A DNA stretch of 64,000 bases from positions 63,526,951 to 63,590,950 of the forward strand of contig OY282608.1 in the NCBI GenBank assembly GCA_958298945.1, in the 5' to 3' direction. Made by a program: the position numbers and the translations under genes. Positions 44,736 to 56,900 of the stretch are shown here, in pieces. The notes beneath the pieces are model-generated. The model did no database searches and had not been told where the DNA came from. It saw only the letters and a program-made list of their open reading frames with translations. Origin of the DNA: Atherix ibis. Taxonomy: Eukaryota; Arthropoda; Insecta; Diptera; Athericidae. Positions within the stretch are counted from its first letter, which is position 1; every line of letters begins with the position of its first letter.

Positions 44736-46300
44736 GGTTGGTGCTTTGTTGGTTTGTTGGTTTGTTGGCTTGTTGGCTTGTTGGTTTGTTGGCTTGTTGG
44801 TTTGTTGGCTTGTTGGTTTGTTGGCTTGTTGGCTTGTTGGTTTGTTAGTTCGTTGGTTTGTTGGTTTGTTGGTTTGTTGGTTTGTTGGTTTGTTGGTTCA
44901 TTGGTTTGTTGGTTTGTTGGTTTGTTGGTTTGTTGGTTTGTTGGTTTATTTGTTTGTTGGTTTGTTGGTTTGTTGGTTTGTTGGTTTGTTGGTTTGTTGG
45001 TTTGTTGGTTTCTTGGTTTATTTATTTGTTGGTTTGTTGGCTTGTTGGTTTGTTGGTTTGTTGGTTTGTTGGCTTGTTGGTTTGTTGGTTTGTTGGCTTG
45101 TTGGCTTGTTGGTTTGTCGGTTTGTTGGGTTATTGGTTTGTTGGTTTGTTGGTTTGTTGGTTTTTTGGTTTGTTGGTTTGTTGGTTTGTTGGCTTGTTGG
45201 TTTGTTGGTTTGTTGGCTTGTTGGTTTGTTGGTTTGTTGGCTTGTTGGCTTGTTGGCTTGTTGGTTTGTTGGTTTGTTAGCTTGTTAGTTACTTAGTTTG
45301 TTGGTTTGTTGGTTTGTTGGTTTGTTGGTTTGTTGGCTTGTTGGCTTGTTGGTTTGTTGGTTTGTTGGTTTGTTGGTTTGTTGGCTTGTTGGTTTGTTGC
45401 TTTGTTGACTTGTTGGTTTGTTGGTTTGTTGGTTTGTTGGCTTGTTGGCTTGTTGGTTTGTTGGTTTGTTGGCTTGTTAGTTTGTTGGTTTGTTGGCTTG
45501 TTGGCTTGTTACTTTGTTCGTTTGATAGTTTGTTGGTTTGTTGGTTTTTTGGTTTTTTGGTTTTTTGGTTTGTTGCTTTGTTGGTTTGTTGGTTTGTTGG
45601 CTTGTTGGCTTGTTGGTTTGTTGGCTTGTTGGTTTGTTAGTTTGTTGGCTTTTTGGTTACTTGGTTTGTTGTTTTCTTGGCTTGTTGGCTTGTTGGATTG
45701 TTGCTTTGTTCGTTTGATGGTTTTTTGGTTTGTTGGTTACTTGGTTTGTTGGTTTGTTTGTTTGTTGGTTTGTTGGTTTGTTGGCTTGTTTGTGTGTTGG
45801 TTTGTTGGTTTGTTGGGTTGTTGGCTTGTTGGTTTGTTTGTTTGTTGGTTTGTTGGTTTGTTGGTTTGTTGGTTTGTTGGTTTTTTGGTTTGTTGGTTTA
45901 TTTGTTTGTTGGTTTGTTGGCTTGTTGGTTTGTTGGTTTGTTGGTTTGTTGGCTTGTTGGCTTGTTGGTTTGTTGGTTTTTTGGTTTATTGGCTTGTTGG
46001 TTTGTTAATTTGTTGGCTTGTTGGCTTGTTGGTTTGTTGGTTTGTTAGTTTGTTGGCTTGTTGGTTTGTTGGTTTGTTGGCTTGTTGGTTTGTGGTTTAT
46101 TGGCTTGTTGGTTTGTTGGCTTGTTGGCTTGTTGGTTTTTTGGCTTGTTGGTTTGTTAGTTTGTTGGTTTTTTGGTTTGTTGGTTTGTAGGTTTGTTGGC
46201 TTGTTGGTTTGTTGGTTTGTTGGCTTGTTGGTTTATTGGCTTGTTGGCTTGTTGGTTTTTTGGCTTGTTGGTTTGTTAGTTTGATGGTTTTTTGGTTTGT
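44736..46300 (+). repeat. C-A supermodule, copy 4
   Basis: ggttggtgctttg near 44,738, gttcattgg at 44896, gtcgg near 45,117, gttacttag at 45288, the 16-mer near 45,703, gggttgttgg near 45,814 and agtttgatgg near 46,279 follow the usual order. The gttcg unit that precedes gttcattgg in most copies reads gttgg here. A 7-base unit gtttgtg lies at 46,088-46,094. Confidence 0.75.
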
Positions 46301-47640
46301 TGGTTTGTTGGTTTGTTGGTTTGTTGGTTTGTTGGCTTGTTGGTTTGTTGGTTTGTTGGCTTGTTGGTTTGTTGGTTTGTTAGTTTGTTGACTTGTTGGC
46401 TTGTTGGTTTGTAGGTATGTTGGTTTGTTGGCTTGTTGGTTTGTTGGTTTGTTGGCTTGTTGGTTTGTTAGTTTGTTGGTTTGTTGGGTTGTTGGTTTGT
46501 TGCTTTTTTGGTTTGTTGGTTTGTTGGCTTGTCGGCTTGTTGGTTTGTTGGCTTGTTGGTTTGTTGGCTTGTTGGTTTGTTGGCTTGTTGGCTTGTTGGT
46601 TTGTTGGTTTGTTGGTTTGTTGGTTTGTTGGTTTGTAGGTTTGTTGGTTTGTTGGTTTGTTCGTTTGTTGGTTTGTTGGTTAATTGGTTTGTTGGTTTGT
46701 TGGTTTGTTGGTTTGTTGGTTTGTTGGTTTGTTGGTTTGTTGGTTTATTTGTTTGTTGGTTTGTTGGTTTGTTGGTTTGTTGGTTTGTTGGTTTATTTGT
46801 TTGTTGGTTTGTTGTCTTGTTGGTTTGTTGGTTTGTTGGTTTGTTGGCTTGTTGGTTTGTTGGTTTGTTGGCTTGTTGGCTTGTTGGTTTGTTGGTTTGT
46901 TGGTTTATTGGTTTGTTGGTTTGTTGGTTTGTTGGTTTTTTGGTTTGTTGGTTTGTTTGTTTGTTGGCTTGTTGGTTTGTTGGTTTGTTGGCTAGTTGGT
47001 TTGTTGGTTTGTTAGCTTGTTGGTTACTTAGTTTGTTGGTTTGTTGGTTTGTTGGCTTGTTGGCTTGTTGGTTTGTTGGCTTGTTGGTTTGTTGGCTAGT
47101 TGGTTTGTTGGTTTGTTAGCTTGTTGGTTACTTAGTTTGTTGGTTTGTTGGTTTGTTGGCTTGTTGGCTTGTTGGTTTGTTGGCTTGTTGGTTTGTTGGC
47201 TTGTTGGTTTGTTGGCTTGTTGGCTTGTTGGTTTGTTAGTTTGTTGTTTTGTTGGTTTGTTGGTTTGTTCGTTTGTTGGTTTGTTGGTTCATTGGTTTGT
47301 TGGTTTGTTAGTTTGTTGGTTTGTTGGTTTGTTGGTTTGTTGGTTTGTTGGTTTGTTGGTTTCTTGGTTTATTTGTTTGTTGGTTTGTTGGCTTGTTGGT
47401 TTGTTGGTTTGTTGGTTTGTTGGCTTGTTAGTTTGTTGGTTTGTTGGCTTGTTGGCTTATTGGTTTGTTGGTTTGTTGGTTTATTGGTTTGTTGGTTTGT
47501 TGGTTTGTTGGTTTTTTGGTTTGTTGGTTTGTTGGTTTGTTGGCTTGTTGGTTTGTTGGTTTGTTGGCTTGTTGGTTTGTTGGTTTGTTGGCTTGTTGGC
47601 TTGTTGGTTTGTTGGTTTGTTAGCTTGTTGGTTACTTAGT
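46301..47640 (+). repeat. Partial copy of the 37-kb segment with a 104-bp local duplication
   Basis: gtaggtatg near 46,411, gggttgttgg near 46,487 and ggttaattgg near 46,679 repeat the order at 37.08-37.36 kb. gttacttag then occurs at 47023 and 47127, 104 bases (13 octamers) apart, each preceded by the rare ggctagttgg word (about 46,991 and 47,095). A C module with gttcattgg at 47287 and gttacttag at 47631 closes the segment. Confidence 0.68.
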
Positions 47641-49234
47641 TTGTTGGTTTGTTGGTTTATTGGTTTGTTGGCTTGTTGGCTTGTTGGTTTGTTGGTTTGT
47701 TGGTTTGTTGGTTTGTTGGCTTGTTGGTTTGTTGGTTTGTTGACTTGTTGGTTTGTTGGTTTGTTGGTTTGTTGGCTTGTTGGCTTGTTGGTTTGTTGGT
47801 TTGTTGGCTTGTTAGTTTGTTGGTTTGTTGGCTTGTTGGCTTGTTACTTTGTTCGTTTGATAGTTTGTTGGTTTGTTGGGTTTTTGGTTTGTTGGTTTTT
47901 TGGTTTGTTACTTTGTTGGTTTGTTGTTTTGTTGGCTTGTTGGCTTGTTGGTTTGTTGGCATGTTGGTTTGTTAGTTTGTTGGCTTTTTGGTTACTTGGT
48001 TTGTTGTTTTGTTGGTTTGTTGGTTTGTTGGTTTGTTGGTTTGTTGGTTTGTTGGTTTGTTGGCTTGTTGGTTTGTTGGTTTGTTGGCTTGTTGGTTTGT
48101 TGGTTTGTTGGTTTGTTGGCTTGTTGGCTTGTTGGTTTGTTGGTTTGTTGGTTTGTTGGTTTGTTGGTTTGTTGATTTGTTGGCTTGTTGGCTTGTTGGT
48201 TTGTTGGCTTGTTGGTTTGTTGGCATGTTGGTTTGTTAGTTTGTTGGCTTTTTGGTTACTTGGTTTGTTGTTTTGTTGGTTTGTTGCTTTGTTCGTTTGA
48301 TGGTTTTTTGGTTTGTTGGTTACTTGGTTTGTTGGTTTGTTGGCTTGTTGGTTTGTTGGCTTGTTTGTTTGTTGGTTTGTTGGTTTGTTGGCTTGTTGGC
48401 TTGTTGGTTTGTTGGTTTGTCCGTTTGATGGTTTGTTGGTTTGTTGGCTTGTTGGTTTGTTGGTTTGTTGGTTTGTTGGCTTGTTGGTTTGTTGGTTTGT
48501 TGGATTGTTGGTTTGTTGGCTTGTTGGTTTGTTGGTTTGTTGGTTTGTTGCTTTGTTCGTTTGATGGTTTGTTGGTTTGTTGGTTACTTGGTTTGTTGGT
48601 TTGTTGGTTTGTTGGCTTGTTGGTTTGTTGGCTTGTTGGTTTGTTGGTTTGTTGGTTTGTTGGCTTGTTGGCTTGTTGGTTTGTTGGTTTGTTGGCTTCT
48701 TAGTTTGTTGGTTTGTTGGCTTCTTGGTTTGTTGGTTTGTTGGCTTGTTGGTTTGTTAGTTTGTTGGTTTGTTGGTTTTTTGGTTTGCTGGTTTGTTGGC
48801 TTGTTGGTTTGTTGGCTTGATGGTTTGTTGGTTTGTTGGTTTGTTGGTTTGTTGACTTGTTGGTTTGTTGGTTTGTTGGTTTGTTGGCTTGTTGGCTTGT
48901 TGGTTTGTTGGTTTGTTGGCTTTTTAGTTTGTTGGTTTGTTGGCTTGTTGGCTTGTTACTTTGTTCGTTTGATAGTTTGTTGGTTTGTTGGGTTTTTGGT
49001 TTGTTGGTTTTTTGGTTTGTTACTTTGTTGGTTTGTTGGTTTGTTGGCTTGTTGGCTTGTTGGTTTGTTGGCATGTTGGTTTGTTAGTTTGTTGGCTTTT
49101 TGGTTACTTGGTTTGTTGTTTTGTTGGCTTGTTGGCTTGTTGGTTTGTTGCTTTGTTCGTTTGATGGTTTTTTGGTTTGTTGGTTACTTGGTTTGTTGGT
49201 TTGTTGGCTTGTTGGTTTGTTGGTTTGTTGGTTT
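47641..49234 (+). repeat. A, K and B fragments in mosaic order
   Basis: A-module words (actttgttcgtttgatag with gggtttttgg) occur near 47,848 and again near 48,960. Between them lie K words (gtccgtttgatgg near 48,420, 16-mer near 48,552) and B words (ggtttgctgg near 48,782, ggcttgatgg near 48,818). The word ggcatgttggtttgttag near 47,959 recurs near 48,223 and 49,070. Confidence 0.6.
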
Positions 49235-52200
49235 GTTGGTTTGTTGGCTTGTTGGTTTGTTGGTTTGTTGGTTTGTTGGCTTGTTGGTTGGTTGGTTTGT
49301 TGGCTTGTTGGCTTGTTGCTTTGTTCGTTTGATGGTTTGTTGGTTTGTTGGCTTGTTGGTTTGTTAGTTTGTTGGTTTGTTGGTTTGTTGGTTTGTTGGT
49401 TTGTTGGTTTGTTGGTTTGTTGGTTTGTTGGTTTGTTGGTTTGTTGGTTTGTCGGTTTGTTGGTTTGTTGGTTTGTTGGTTTGTTGGCTTGTTGGTTTGT
49501 TGGTTTGTTGGCTTGTTGGTTTGTTGGTTTGTTGGTTTGTTGGCTTGTTGGCTTGTTGGTTTGTTGGTTTGTTGGTTTGTTGGGTTGTTGGTTTGTTGGT
49601 TTTTGGTTTGTTGGCTTATTTGTTTGTTGGTTTGTTGGCTTGTTGGTTTTTTGGTTTGTTGGTTTGTTGGTTTGTTGGTTTGTCCGTTTGATGGTTTGTT
49701 GGTTTGTTGGCTTGTTGGTTTGTTGGTTTGTTGGTTTGTTGGCTTGTTGGTTTGTTGGTTTGTTGGTTTGTTGGTTTGTTGGCTTGTTGGTTTGTTGGTT
49801 TGTTGGTTTGTTGGCTTGTTGGTTGGTTGGTTTGTTGGCTTGTTGGCTTGTTGCTTTGTTCGTTTGATGGTTTGTTGGTTTGTTGGCTTGTTGGTTTGTT
49901 AGTTTGTTGGTTTGTTGGTTTGTTGGTTTGTTGGTTTGTTGGTTTGTTGGTTTGTTGGTTTGTTGGTTTGTTGGTTTGTTGGTTTGTTGGTTTGTTGGTT
50001 TGTTGGTTTGTTGGTTTGTTGGCTTGTTGGTTTGTTGGTTTGTTGGTTTGTTGGTTTGTTGGCTTGTTGGCTTGTTGGTTTTTTGGTTTGTTGGTTTGTT
50101 GGGTTGTTGGTTTGTTGGTTTTTGGTTTGTTGGCTTATTTGTTTGTTGGTTTGTTGGCTTGTTGGTTTTTTGGTTTGTTGGTTTGTTGGCTTGTTGGTTT
50201 GTTGGTTTGTTGGCTTGTTGGCTTGTTGGTTTGTTGGCTTGTTGGCTTGTTGGTTTGTTGGCTTGTTGGTTTGTTGGTTTGTTGGTTTGTTGGTTTGTTG
50301 GTTTGTTGGTTTGTTGGTTTGTTGGTTTGTTGGCTTGTTGGTTTGTTGGTTTGTTGGCTTGTTGGCTTGTTAGTTTGTTGGTTTGTTGGTTTGTTGGTTT
50401 GTTGGCTTGTTGGTTTGTTGGTTTATTGGCTTGTTAGTTTGTTGGTTTGTTGGTTTGTTAACTTGTTGCTTTGTTGTTTTGTTGGCTTGTTGGCTTGTTG
50501 CTTTGTTCGTTTGATGGTTTGTTGGTTTGTTGGTTGTTTGGTTTGTTGGTTTTTTGGTTTGTTGCTTTGTTGGTTTGCTGGTTTGTTGGCTTGTTGGCGT
50601 GTTGGTTTGTTGGTTTGTTGGTTTGTTAGTTTGTTGGCTTTTTGGTTACTTGGTTTGTTGGTTTGTTGGCTTGTTGGGTTGTTGGTTTGTTGCTTTGTTC
50701 GTTTGATGGTTTGTTGTTTTGTTGGTTTGTTGGTTTGTTGGTTTGTTGGCTTGTTGGTTTGTTGGTTTGTTGGTTTGTTGGTTTGTTAGTTTGTTGGCTT
50801 TTTGGTTACTTGGTTTGTTGGCTTGTTGGTTTGTTGGTTTGTTGGTTTGTTGCTTTGTTCGTTTGATGGTTTGTTGGTTTGTTGGTTACTTGGTTTGTTG
50901 GTTTGTTGGTTTGTTGGTTTGTTGGTTTGTTGGCTTGTTGGTTTGTTGGTTTGTTGGTTTGTTGGTTTGTTGGCTTGTTGGTTTGTTGGTTTGTTGGCTT
51001 CTTAGTTTGTTGGTTTGTTGGCTTCTTTGTTTGTTGGTTTGTTGGCTTGTTGGTTTGTTAGTTTGTTGGTTTGTTGGTTTTTTGGTTTGCTGGTTTGTTG
51101 GCCTGTTGGTTTGTTGGCTTGATGGTTTGTTGGTTTGTTGGTTTGTTGGCTTGTTGGCTTGTTGGTTTGTTGGTTTGTTGGCTTGTTGGTTTGTTAGTTT
51201 GTTGGCTTTTTGGTTACTTTATTTGTTGGCTTGTTGGTTTGTTGGTTTGTTGGCTTGTTGGCTTGTTACTTTGTTGGTTTGTTGGTTTGTTGGCTTGTTG
51301 GCTTGTTGGTTTGTTAGTTTGTTGGCTTTTTGGTTACTTGGTTTGTTGGTTTGTTGGCTTGTTGGCTTGTTGGTTTGTTGGTTAGTTCGTTTGTTGGTTT
51401 GTTAGTTTGTTGTTTTTTTGGCTACTTGGCTTGTTGGTTTGTTGGTTTGTTGGCTTGTTGGTTTGTTGGTTTGTTGGCTTGTTGGTTTGTTAGTTTGTTG
51501 GTTTGTTGGTTTGTTGGTTTGTTGGTTTGTTGCTTTGTGGGTTTGTTGGTTTGTTGGTTTGTTGGTTTGTTGGTTTGTTGGTTTGTTGGTTTGTTGGTTT
51601 GTTGACTTGTTGGTTTGTTGGTTTGTTGGCTTGTTGGTTTGTTAGTTTGTTGGCTTGTTGGCTTGTTGGTTTGTTGGTTTGTTGGTTTGTTGGCTTGTTG
51701 GTTTGTTGGTTTGTTGGCTTGTTGGTTTGTTAATTTGTTGGTTTGTTGGTTTGTTGGTTTGTTGGTTTCTTGCTTTGTGGGTTTGTTGGTTTGTTGGCTT
51801 GTTGGCTTGTTGGTTTGTTGGCTTGTTTGTTTGTTAGTTTGTTGGTTTGTTGGTTTGTTAGTTTGTTGGCTTGTTGGCTTGTTGGTTTGTTGGTTTGTTG
51901 GTTTGTTGGCTTGTTGGTTTGTTGGTTTGTTGGCTTGTTGGTTTGTTGGCTTGTTGGCTTGTTGGTTTTTTGGCTTGTTGGTTTGTTAGTTTGTTGGTTT
52001 TTTGGTTTGTTGGTTTGTTGGTTTGTTGGTTTGTTGGTTTGTTGGTTTGTTGGCTTATTGGTTTGTTGGTTTGTTGGTTTGTTGGTTTGTTAATTTTTTG
52101 GCTTGTTGGCTTGTTGGTTTGTTGGTTTGTTGGTTTGTTGGCTTGTTGGTTTGTTGGTTTGTTGGCTTGTTGGTTTGTTAGTTTGTTGGTTTGTTGGTTT

Positions 52201-53965
52201 GTTGGTTTGTTGGTTTGTTGGTTTGTTGGTTTGTTGGTTTGTTGGCTTCTTAGTTTGTTGGTTTGTTGGCTTCTTGGTTTGTTGGTTTGTTGGCTTGTTG
52301 GTTTGTTAGTTTGTTGGTTTGTTGGTTTTTTGGTTTGCTGGTTTGTTGGCTTGTTGGTTTGTTGGCTTGATGGTTTGTTGGTTTGTTGGTTTGTTGGCTT
52401 GTTGGCTTGTTGGTTTGTTGGTTTGTTGGCTTGTTGGTTTGTTAGTTTGTTGGCTTTTTGGTTATTTTATTTGTTGGCTTGTTGGTTTGTTGGTTTGTTG
52501 GCTTGTTGGCTTGTTGCTTTGTTGGTTTGTTGGTTTGTTGGCTTGTTGGCTTGTTGGTTTGTTAGTTTGTTAGCTTTTTGGTTACTTGGTTTGTTGGTTT
52601 GTTGGCTTGTTGGCTTGTTGGTTTGTTGGTTAGTTTGTTTGTTGATTTGTTAGTTTGTTGGTTTGTTGGCTTCTTGGCTTGTTGGTTTGTTGATTTTTTG
52701 GTTTGTTGGTTTGTTGGATTGTTGGTTTGTTGGTTTGTTGACTTGTTGGTTTGTTGGTTTGTTGGCTTGTTGGTTTGTTAGTTTGTTGGCTTGTTGGCTT
52801 GTTGGTTTGTTGGCTTGTTGGTTTGTTAGTTTGTTGGTTTGTTGGTTTGTTGGTTTGTTGGTTTGTTGCGTTCTTAGTTTGTTGGTTTTTTGGTTTGTTG
52901 GCTTGTTGGTTTGTTGGCTTGTTTGTTTGTTAGTTTGTTGGTTTGTTGGTTTGTTAGTTTGTTGGCTTGTTGGCTTGTTGATTTGCTGGTTTGTTGGTTT
53001 GTTGGCTTGTTGGTTTGTTGGTTTGTTGGCTTGTTGGTTTGTTGGCTTGTTGGCTTGTTGGTTTTTTGGCTTGTTGGTTTGTTAGTTTGTTGGTTTTTTG
53101 GTTTGTTGGTTTGTTGGTTTGTTGGTTTGTTGGTTTGTTGGTTTGTTGGTTTGTTGGTTTGTTGGCTTGTTGGTTTGTTGGTTTGTTGGTTTGTTGGTTT
53201 GTTGGTTTGTTAATTTGTTGGCTTGTTGGCTTGTTGGTTTGTTGGTTTGTTGGTTTGTTGGCTTGTTGGTTTGTTGGTTTGTTGGCTTGTTGGTTTGTTG
53301 GTTTGTTGGTTTGTTGGTTTGTTGGTTTGTTGGTTTGTTGGTTTGTTGGTTTGTTGGTTTGTTGGTTTGTTGGTTTGTTGGTTTGTTGGTTTGTTGCTTT
53401 GTTGGTTTGTTGGTTTGTTAGCTTGTTGGCTTGTTGGTTTATTGGCTTGTTGGTTTGTTGGCTTGTTGGTTTGTTGGCTTGTTGGCTTGTTGGTTTGTTA
53501 GTTTGTTGGTTTGTTGGTTTGTTGGTTTGTTCGTTTGTTGGTTTGTTGGTTCATTGCTTTGTTGGTTTGTTGGTTTGTTGGTTTGTTGGTTTGTTGGTTT
53601 GTTGGTTTATTTGTTTGTTGGTTTGTTGGTTTGTTGGTTTGTTGGTTTGTTGGTTTGTTGGTTTGTTGGTTTGTTGGTTTGTTGGTTTTTTGGTTTATTT
53701 ATTTGTTGGTTTGTTGGCTTGTTGGTTTGTTGGTTTGTTGGTTTGTTGGCTTGTTGGTTTGTTGGTTTGTTGGCTTGTTGGCTTGTTGGTTTGTCGGTTT
53801 GTTGGTTTATTGGTTTGTTGGTTTGTTAGTTTGTTGGTTTTTTGGTTTGTTGGGTTGTTGGTTTGTTGGCTTGTTGGTTTGTTGGTTTGTTGGCTTGTTG
53901 TTTTGTTGGTTTGTTGGCTTGTTGGCTTGTTGGTTTGTTGGTTTGTTAGCTTGTTAGTTACTTAG
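49235..53965 (+). repeat. 4.8/5.2-kb tandem duplication, first copy
   Basis: The order is two K modules (16-mer at 49319 and 49854, 535 apart; gtttttg near 49,597 and 50,117), a ggttgtttgg word near 50,533, A-like words with gggttgttgg near 50,672, a B-B' dimer (ggtttgctgg near 51,083 and 52,331; ggctacttgg near 51,420), and a C module ending in gttacttag at 53957. All of it recurs downstream at offsets of 4,782, 4,774, 4,702, 5,182 and then 5,181-5,189. Confidence 0.83.
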
Positions 53966-53989
53966 TTTGTTGGTTTGTTGGTTTGTTGG

Positions 53990-56900
53990 CTTGTTGGCTT
54001 GTTGGTTTGTTGGTTTGTTGGTTTGTTGGCTTGTTGGTTTGTTGGTTTGTTGGTTTGTTGGCTTGTTGGTTGGTTGGTTTGTTGGCTTGTTGGCTTGTTG
54101 CTTTGTTCGTTTGATGGTTTGTTGGTTTGTTGGCTTGTTGGTTTGTTAGTTTGTTGGTTTGTTGGTTTGTTGGTTTGTTGGTTTGTTGGTTTGTTGGTTT
54201 GTTGGTTTGTTGGTTTGTTGGTTTGTCGGTTTGTTGGTTTGTTGGTTTGTTGGTTTGTTGGCTTGTTGGTTTGTTGGTTTGTTGGCTTGTTGGTTTGTTG
54301 GTTTGTTGGTTTGTTGGCTTGTTGGCTTGTTGGTTTGTTGGTTTGTTGGTTTGTTGGGTTGTTGGTTTGTTGGTTTTTGGTTTGTTGGCTTATTTGTTTG
54401 TTGGTTTGTTGGCTTGTTGGTGTTTTGGTTTGTTGGTTTGTTGGTTTGTTGGTTTGTCCGTTTGATGGTTTGTTGGTTTGTTGGCTTGTTGGTTTGTTGG
54501 TTTGTTGGTTTGTTGGCTTGTTGGTTTGTTGGTTTGTTGGTTTGTTGGTTTGTTGGCTTGTTGGTTTGTTGGTTTGTTGGTTTGTTGGCTTGTTGGTTGG
54601 TTGGTTTGTTGGCTTGTTGGCTTGTTGCTTTGTTCGTTTGATGGTTTGTTGGTTTGTTGGCTTGTTGGTTTGTTAGTTTGTTGGTTTGTTGGTTTGTTGG
54701 TTTGTTGGTTTGTTGGTTTGTTGGTTTGTTGGTTTGTTGGTTTGTTGGTTTGTTGGTTTGTTGGTTTGTTGGTTTGTTGGTTTGTTGGTTTGTTGGTTTG
54801 TTGGCTTGTTGGTTTGTTGGTTTGTTGGTTTGTTGGTTTGTTGGCTTGTTGGCTTGTTGGTTTTTTGGTTTGTTGGTTTGTTGGGTTGTTGGTTTGTTGG
54901 TTTTTGGTTTGTTGGCTTATTTGTTTGTTGGTTTGTTGGCTTGTTGGTTTTTTGGTTTGTTGGTTTGTTGGCTTGTTGGTTTGTTGGTTTGTTGGCTTGT
55001 TGGCTTGTTGGTTTGTTGGCTTGTTGGCTTGTTGGTTTGTTGGCTTGTTGGTTTGTTGGTTTGTTGGTTTGTTGGTTTGTTGGTTTGTTGGTTTGTTGGT
55101 TTGTTGGTTTGTTGGCTTGTTGGTTTGTTGGTTTGTTGGCTTGTTGGCTTGTTAGTTTGTTGGTTTGTTGGTTTGTTGGTTTGTTGGCTTGTTGGTTTGT
55201 TGGTTTATTGGCTTGTTAGTTTGTTGGTTTGTTGGTTTGTTAACTTGTTGCTTTGTTGTTTTGTTGGCTTGTTGGCTTGTTGCTTTGTTCGTTTGATGGT
55301 TTGTTGGTTTGTTGGTTGTTTGGTTTGTTGGTTTTTTGGTTTGTTGCTTTGTTGGTTTGTTGGTTTGTTGGCTTGTTGGCGTGTTGGTTTGTTGGTTTGT
55401 TCGTTTGATGGTTTGTTGTTTTGTTGGTTTGTTGGTTTGTTGGTTTGTTGGCTTGTTGGTTTGTTGGTTTGTTGGTTTGTTGGTTTGTTAGTTTGTTGGC
55501 TTTTTGGTTACTTGGTTTGTTGGCTTGTTGGTTTGTTGGTTTGTTGGTTTGTTGCTTTGTTCGTTTGATGGTTTGTTGGTTTGTTGGTTACTTGGTTTGT
55601 TGGTTTGTTGGTTTGTTGGTTTGTTGGTTTGTTGGCTTGTTGGTTTGTTGGTTTGTTGGTTTGTTGGTTTGTTGGCTTGTTGGTTTGTTGGTTTGTTGGC
55701 TTCTTAGTTTGTTGGTTTGTTGGCTTCTTTGTTTGTTGGTTTGTTGGCTTGTTGGTTTGTTAGTTTGTTGGTTTGTTGGTTTTTTGGTTTGCTGGTTTGT
55801 TGGCCTGTTGGTTTGTTGGCTTGATGGTTACTTGGTTTGTTGGTTTGTTGGCTTGTTGGGTTGTTGGTTTGTTGCTTTGTTCGTTTGATGGTTTGTTGTT
55901 TTGTTGGTTTGTTGGTTTGTTGGTTTGTTGGCTTGTTGGTTTGTTGGTTTGTTGGTTTGTTGGTTTGTTAGTTTGTTGGCTTTTTGGTTACTTGGTTTGT
56001 TGGCTTGTTGGTTTGTTGGTTTGTTGGTTTGTTGCTTTGTTCGTTTGATGGTTTGTTGGTTTGTTGGTTACTTGGTTTGTTGGTTTGTTGGTTTGTTGGT
56101 TTGTTGGTTTGTTGGCTTGTTGGTTTGTTGGTTTGTTGGTTTGTTGGTTTGTTGGCTTGTTGGTTTGTTGGTTTGTTGGCTTCTTAGTTTGTTGGTTTGT
56201 TGGCTTCTTTGTTTGTTGGTTTGTTGGCTTGTTGGTTTGTTAGTTTGTTGGTTTGTTGGTTTTTTGGTTTGCTGGTTTGTTGGCCTGTTGGTTTGTTGGC
56301 TTGATGGTTTGTTGGTTTGTTGGTTTGTTGGCTTGTTGGCTTGTTGGTTTGTTGGTTTGTTGGCTTGTTGGTTTGTTAGTTTGTTGGCTTTTTGGTTACT
56401 TTATTTGTTGGCTTGTTGGTTTGTTGGTTTGTTGGCTTGTTGGCTTGTTACTTTGTTGGTTTGTTGGTTTGTTGGCTTGTTGGCTTGTTGGTTTGTTAGT
56501 TTGTTGGCTTTTTGGTTACTTGGTTTGTTGGTTTGTTGGCTTGTTGGCTTGTTGGTTTGTTGGTTAGTTCGTTTGTTGGTTTGTTAGTTTGTTGTTTTTT
56601 TGGCTACTTGGCTTGTTGGTTTGTTGGTTTGTTGGCTTGTTGGTTTGTTGGTTTGTTGGCTTGTTGGTTTGTTAGTTTGTTGGTTTGTTGGTTTGTTGGT
56701 TTGTTGGTTTGTTGCTTTGTGGGTTTGTTGGTTTGTTGGTTTGTTGGTTTGTTGGTTTGTTGGCTTGTTGGTTTGTTGGTTTGTTGACTTGTTGGTTTGT
56801 TGGTTTGTTGGCTTGTTGGTTTGTTAGTTTGTTGGCTTGTTGGCTTGTTGGTTTGTTGGTTTGTTGGTTTGTTGGCTTGTTGGTTTGTTGGTTTGTTGGC

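Noticed and set aside
17421..44750. ggttggtgctttg as an insertion-site scar or target duplication
   Set aside because: It recurs at the same place in five C modules (near 17,421, 27,911, 29,485, 35,402 and 44,738) with no inserted element or flanking direct repeat beyond the octamer. It is a variant unit pair inherited with the module.
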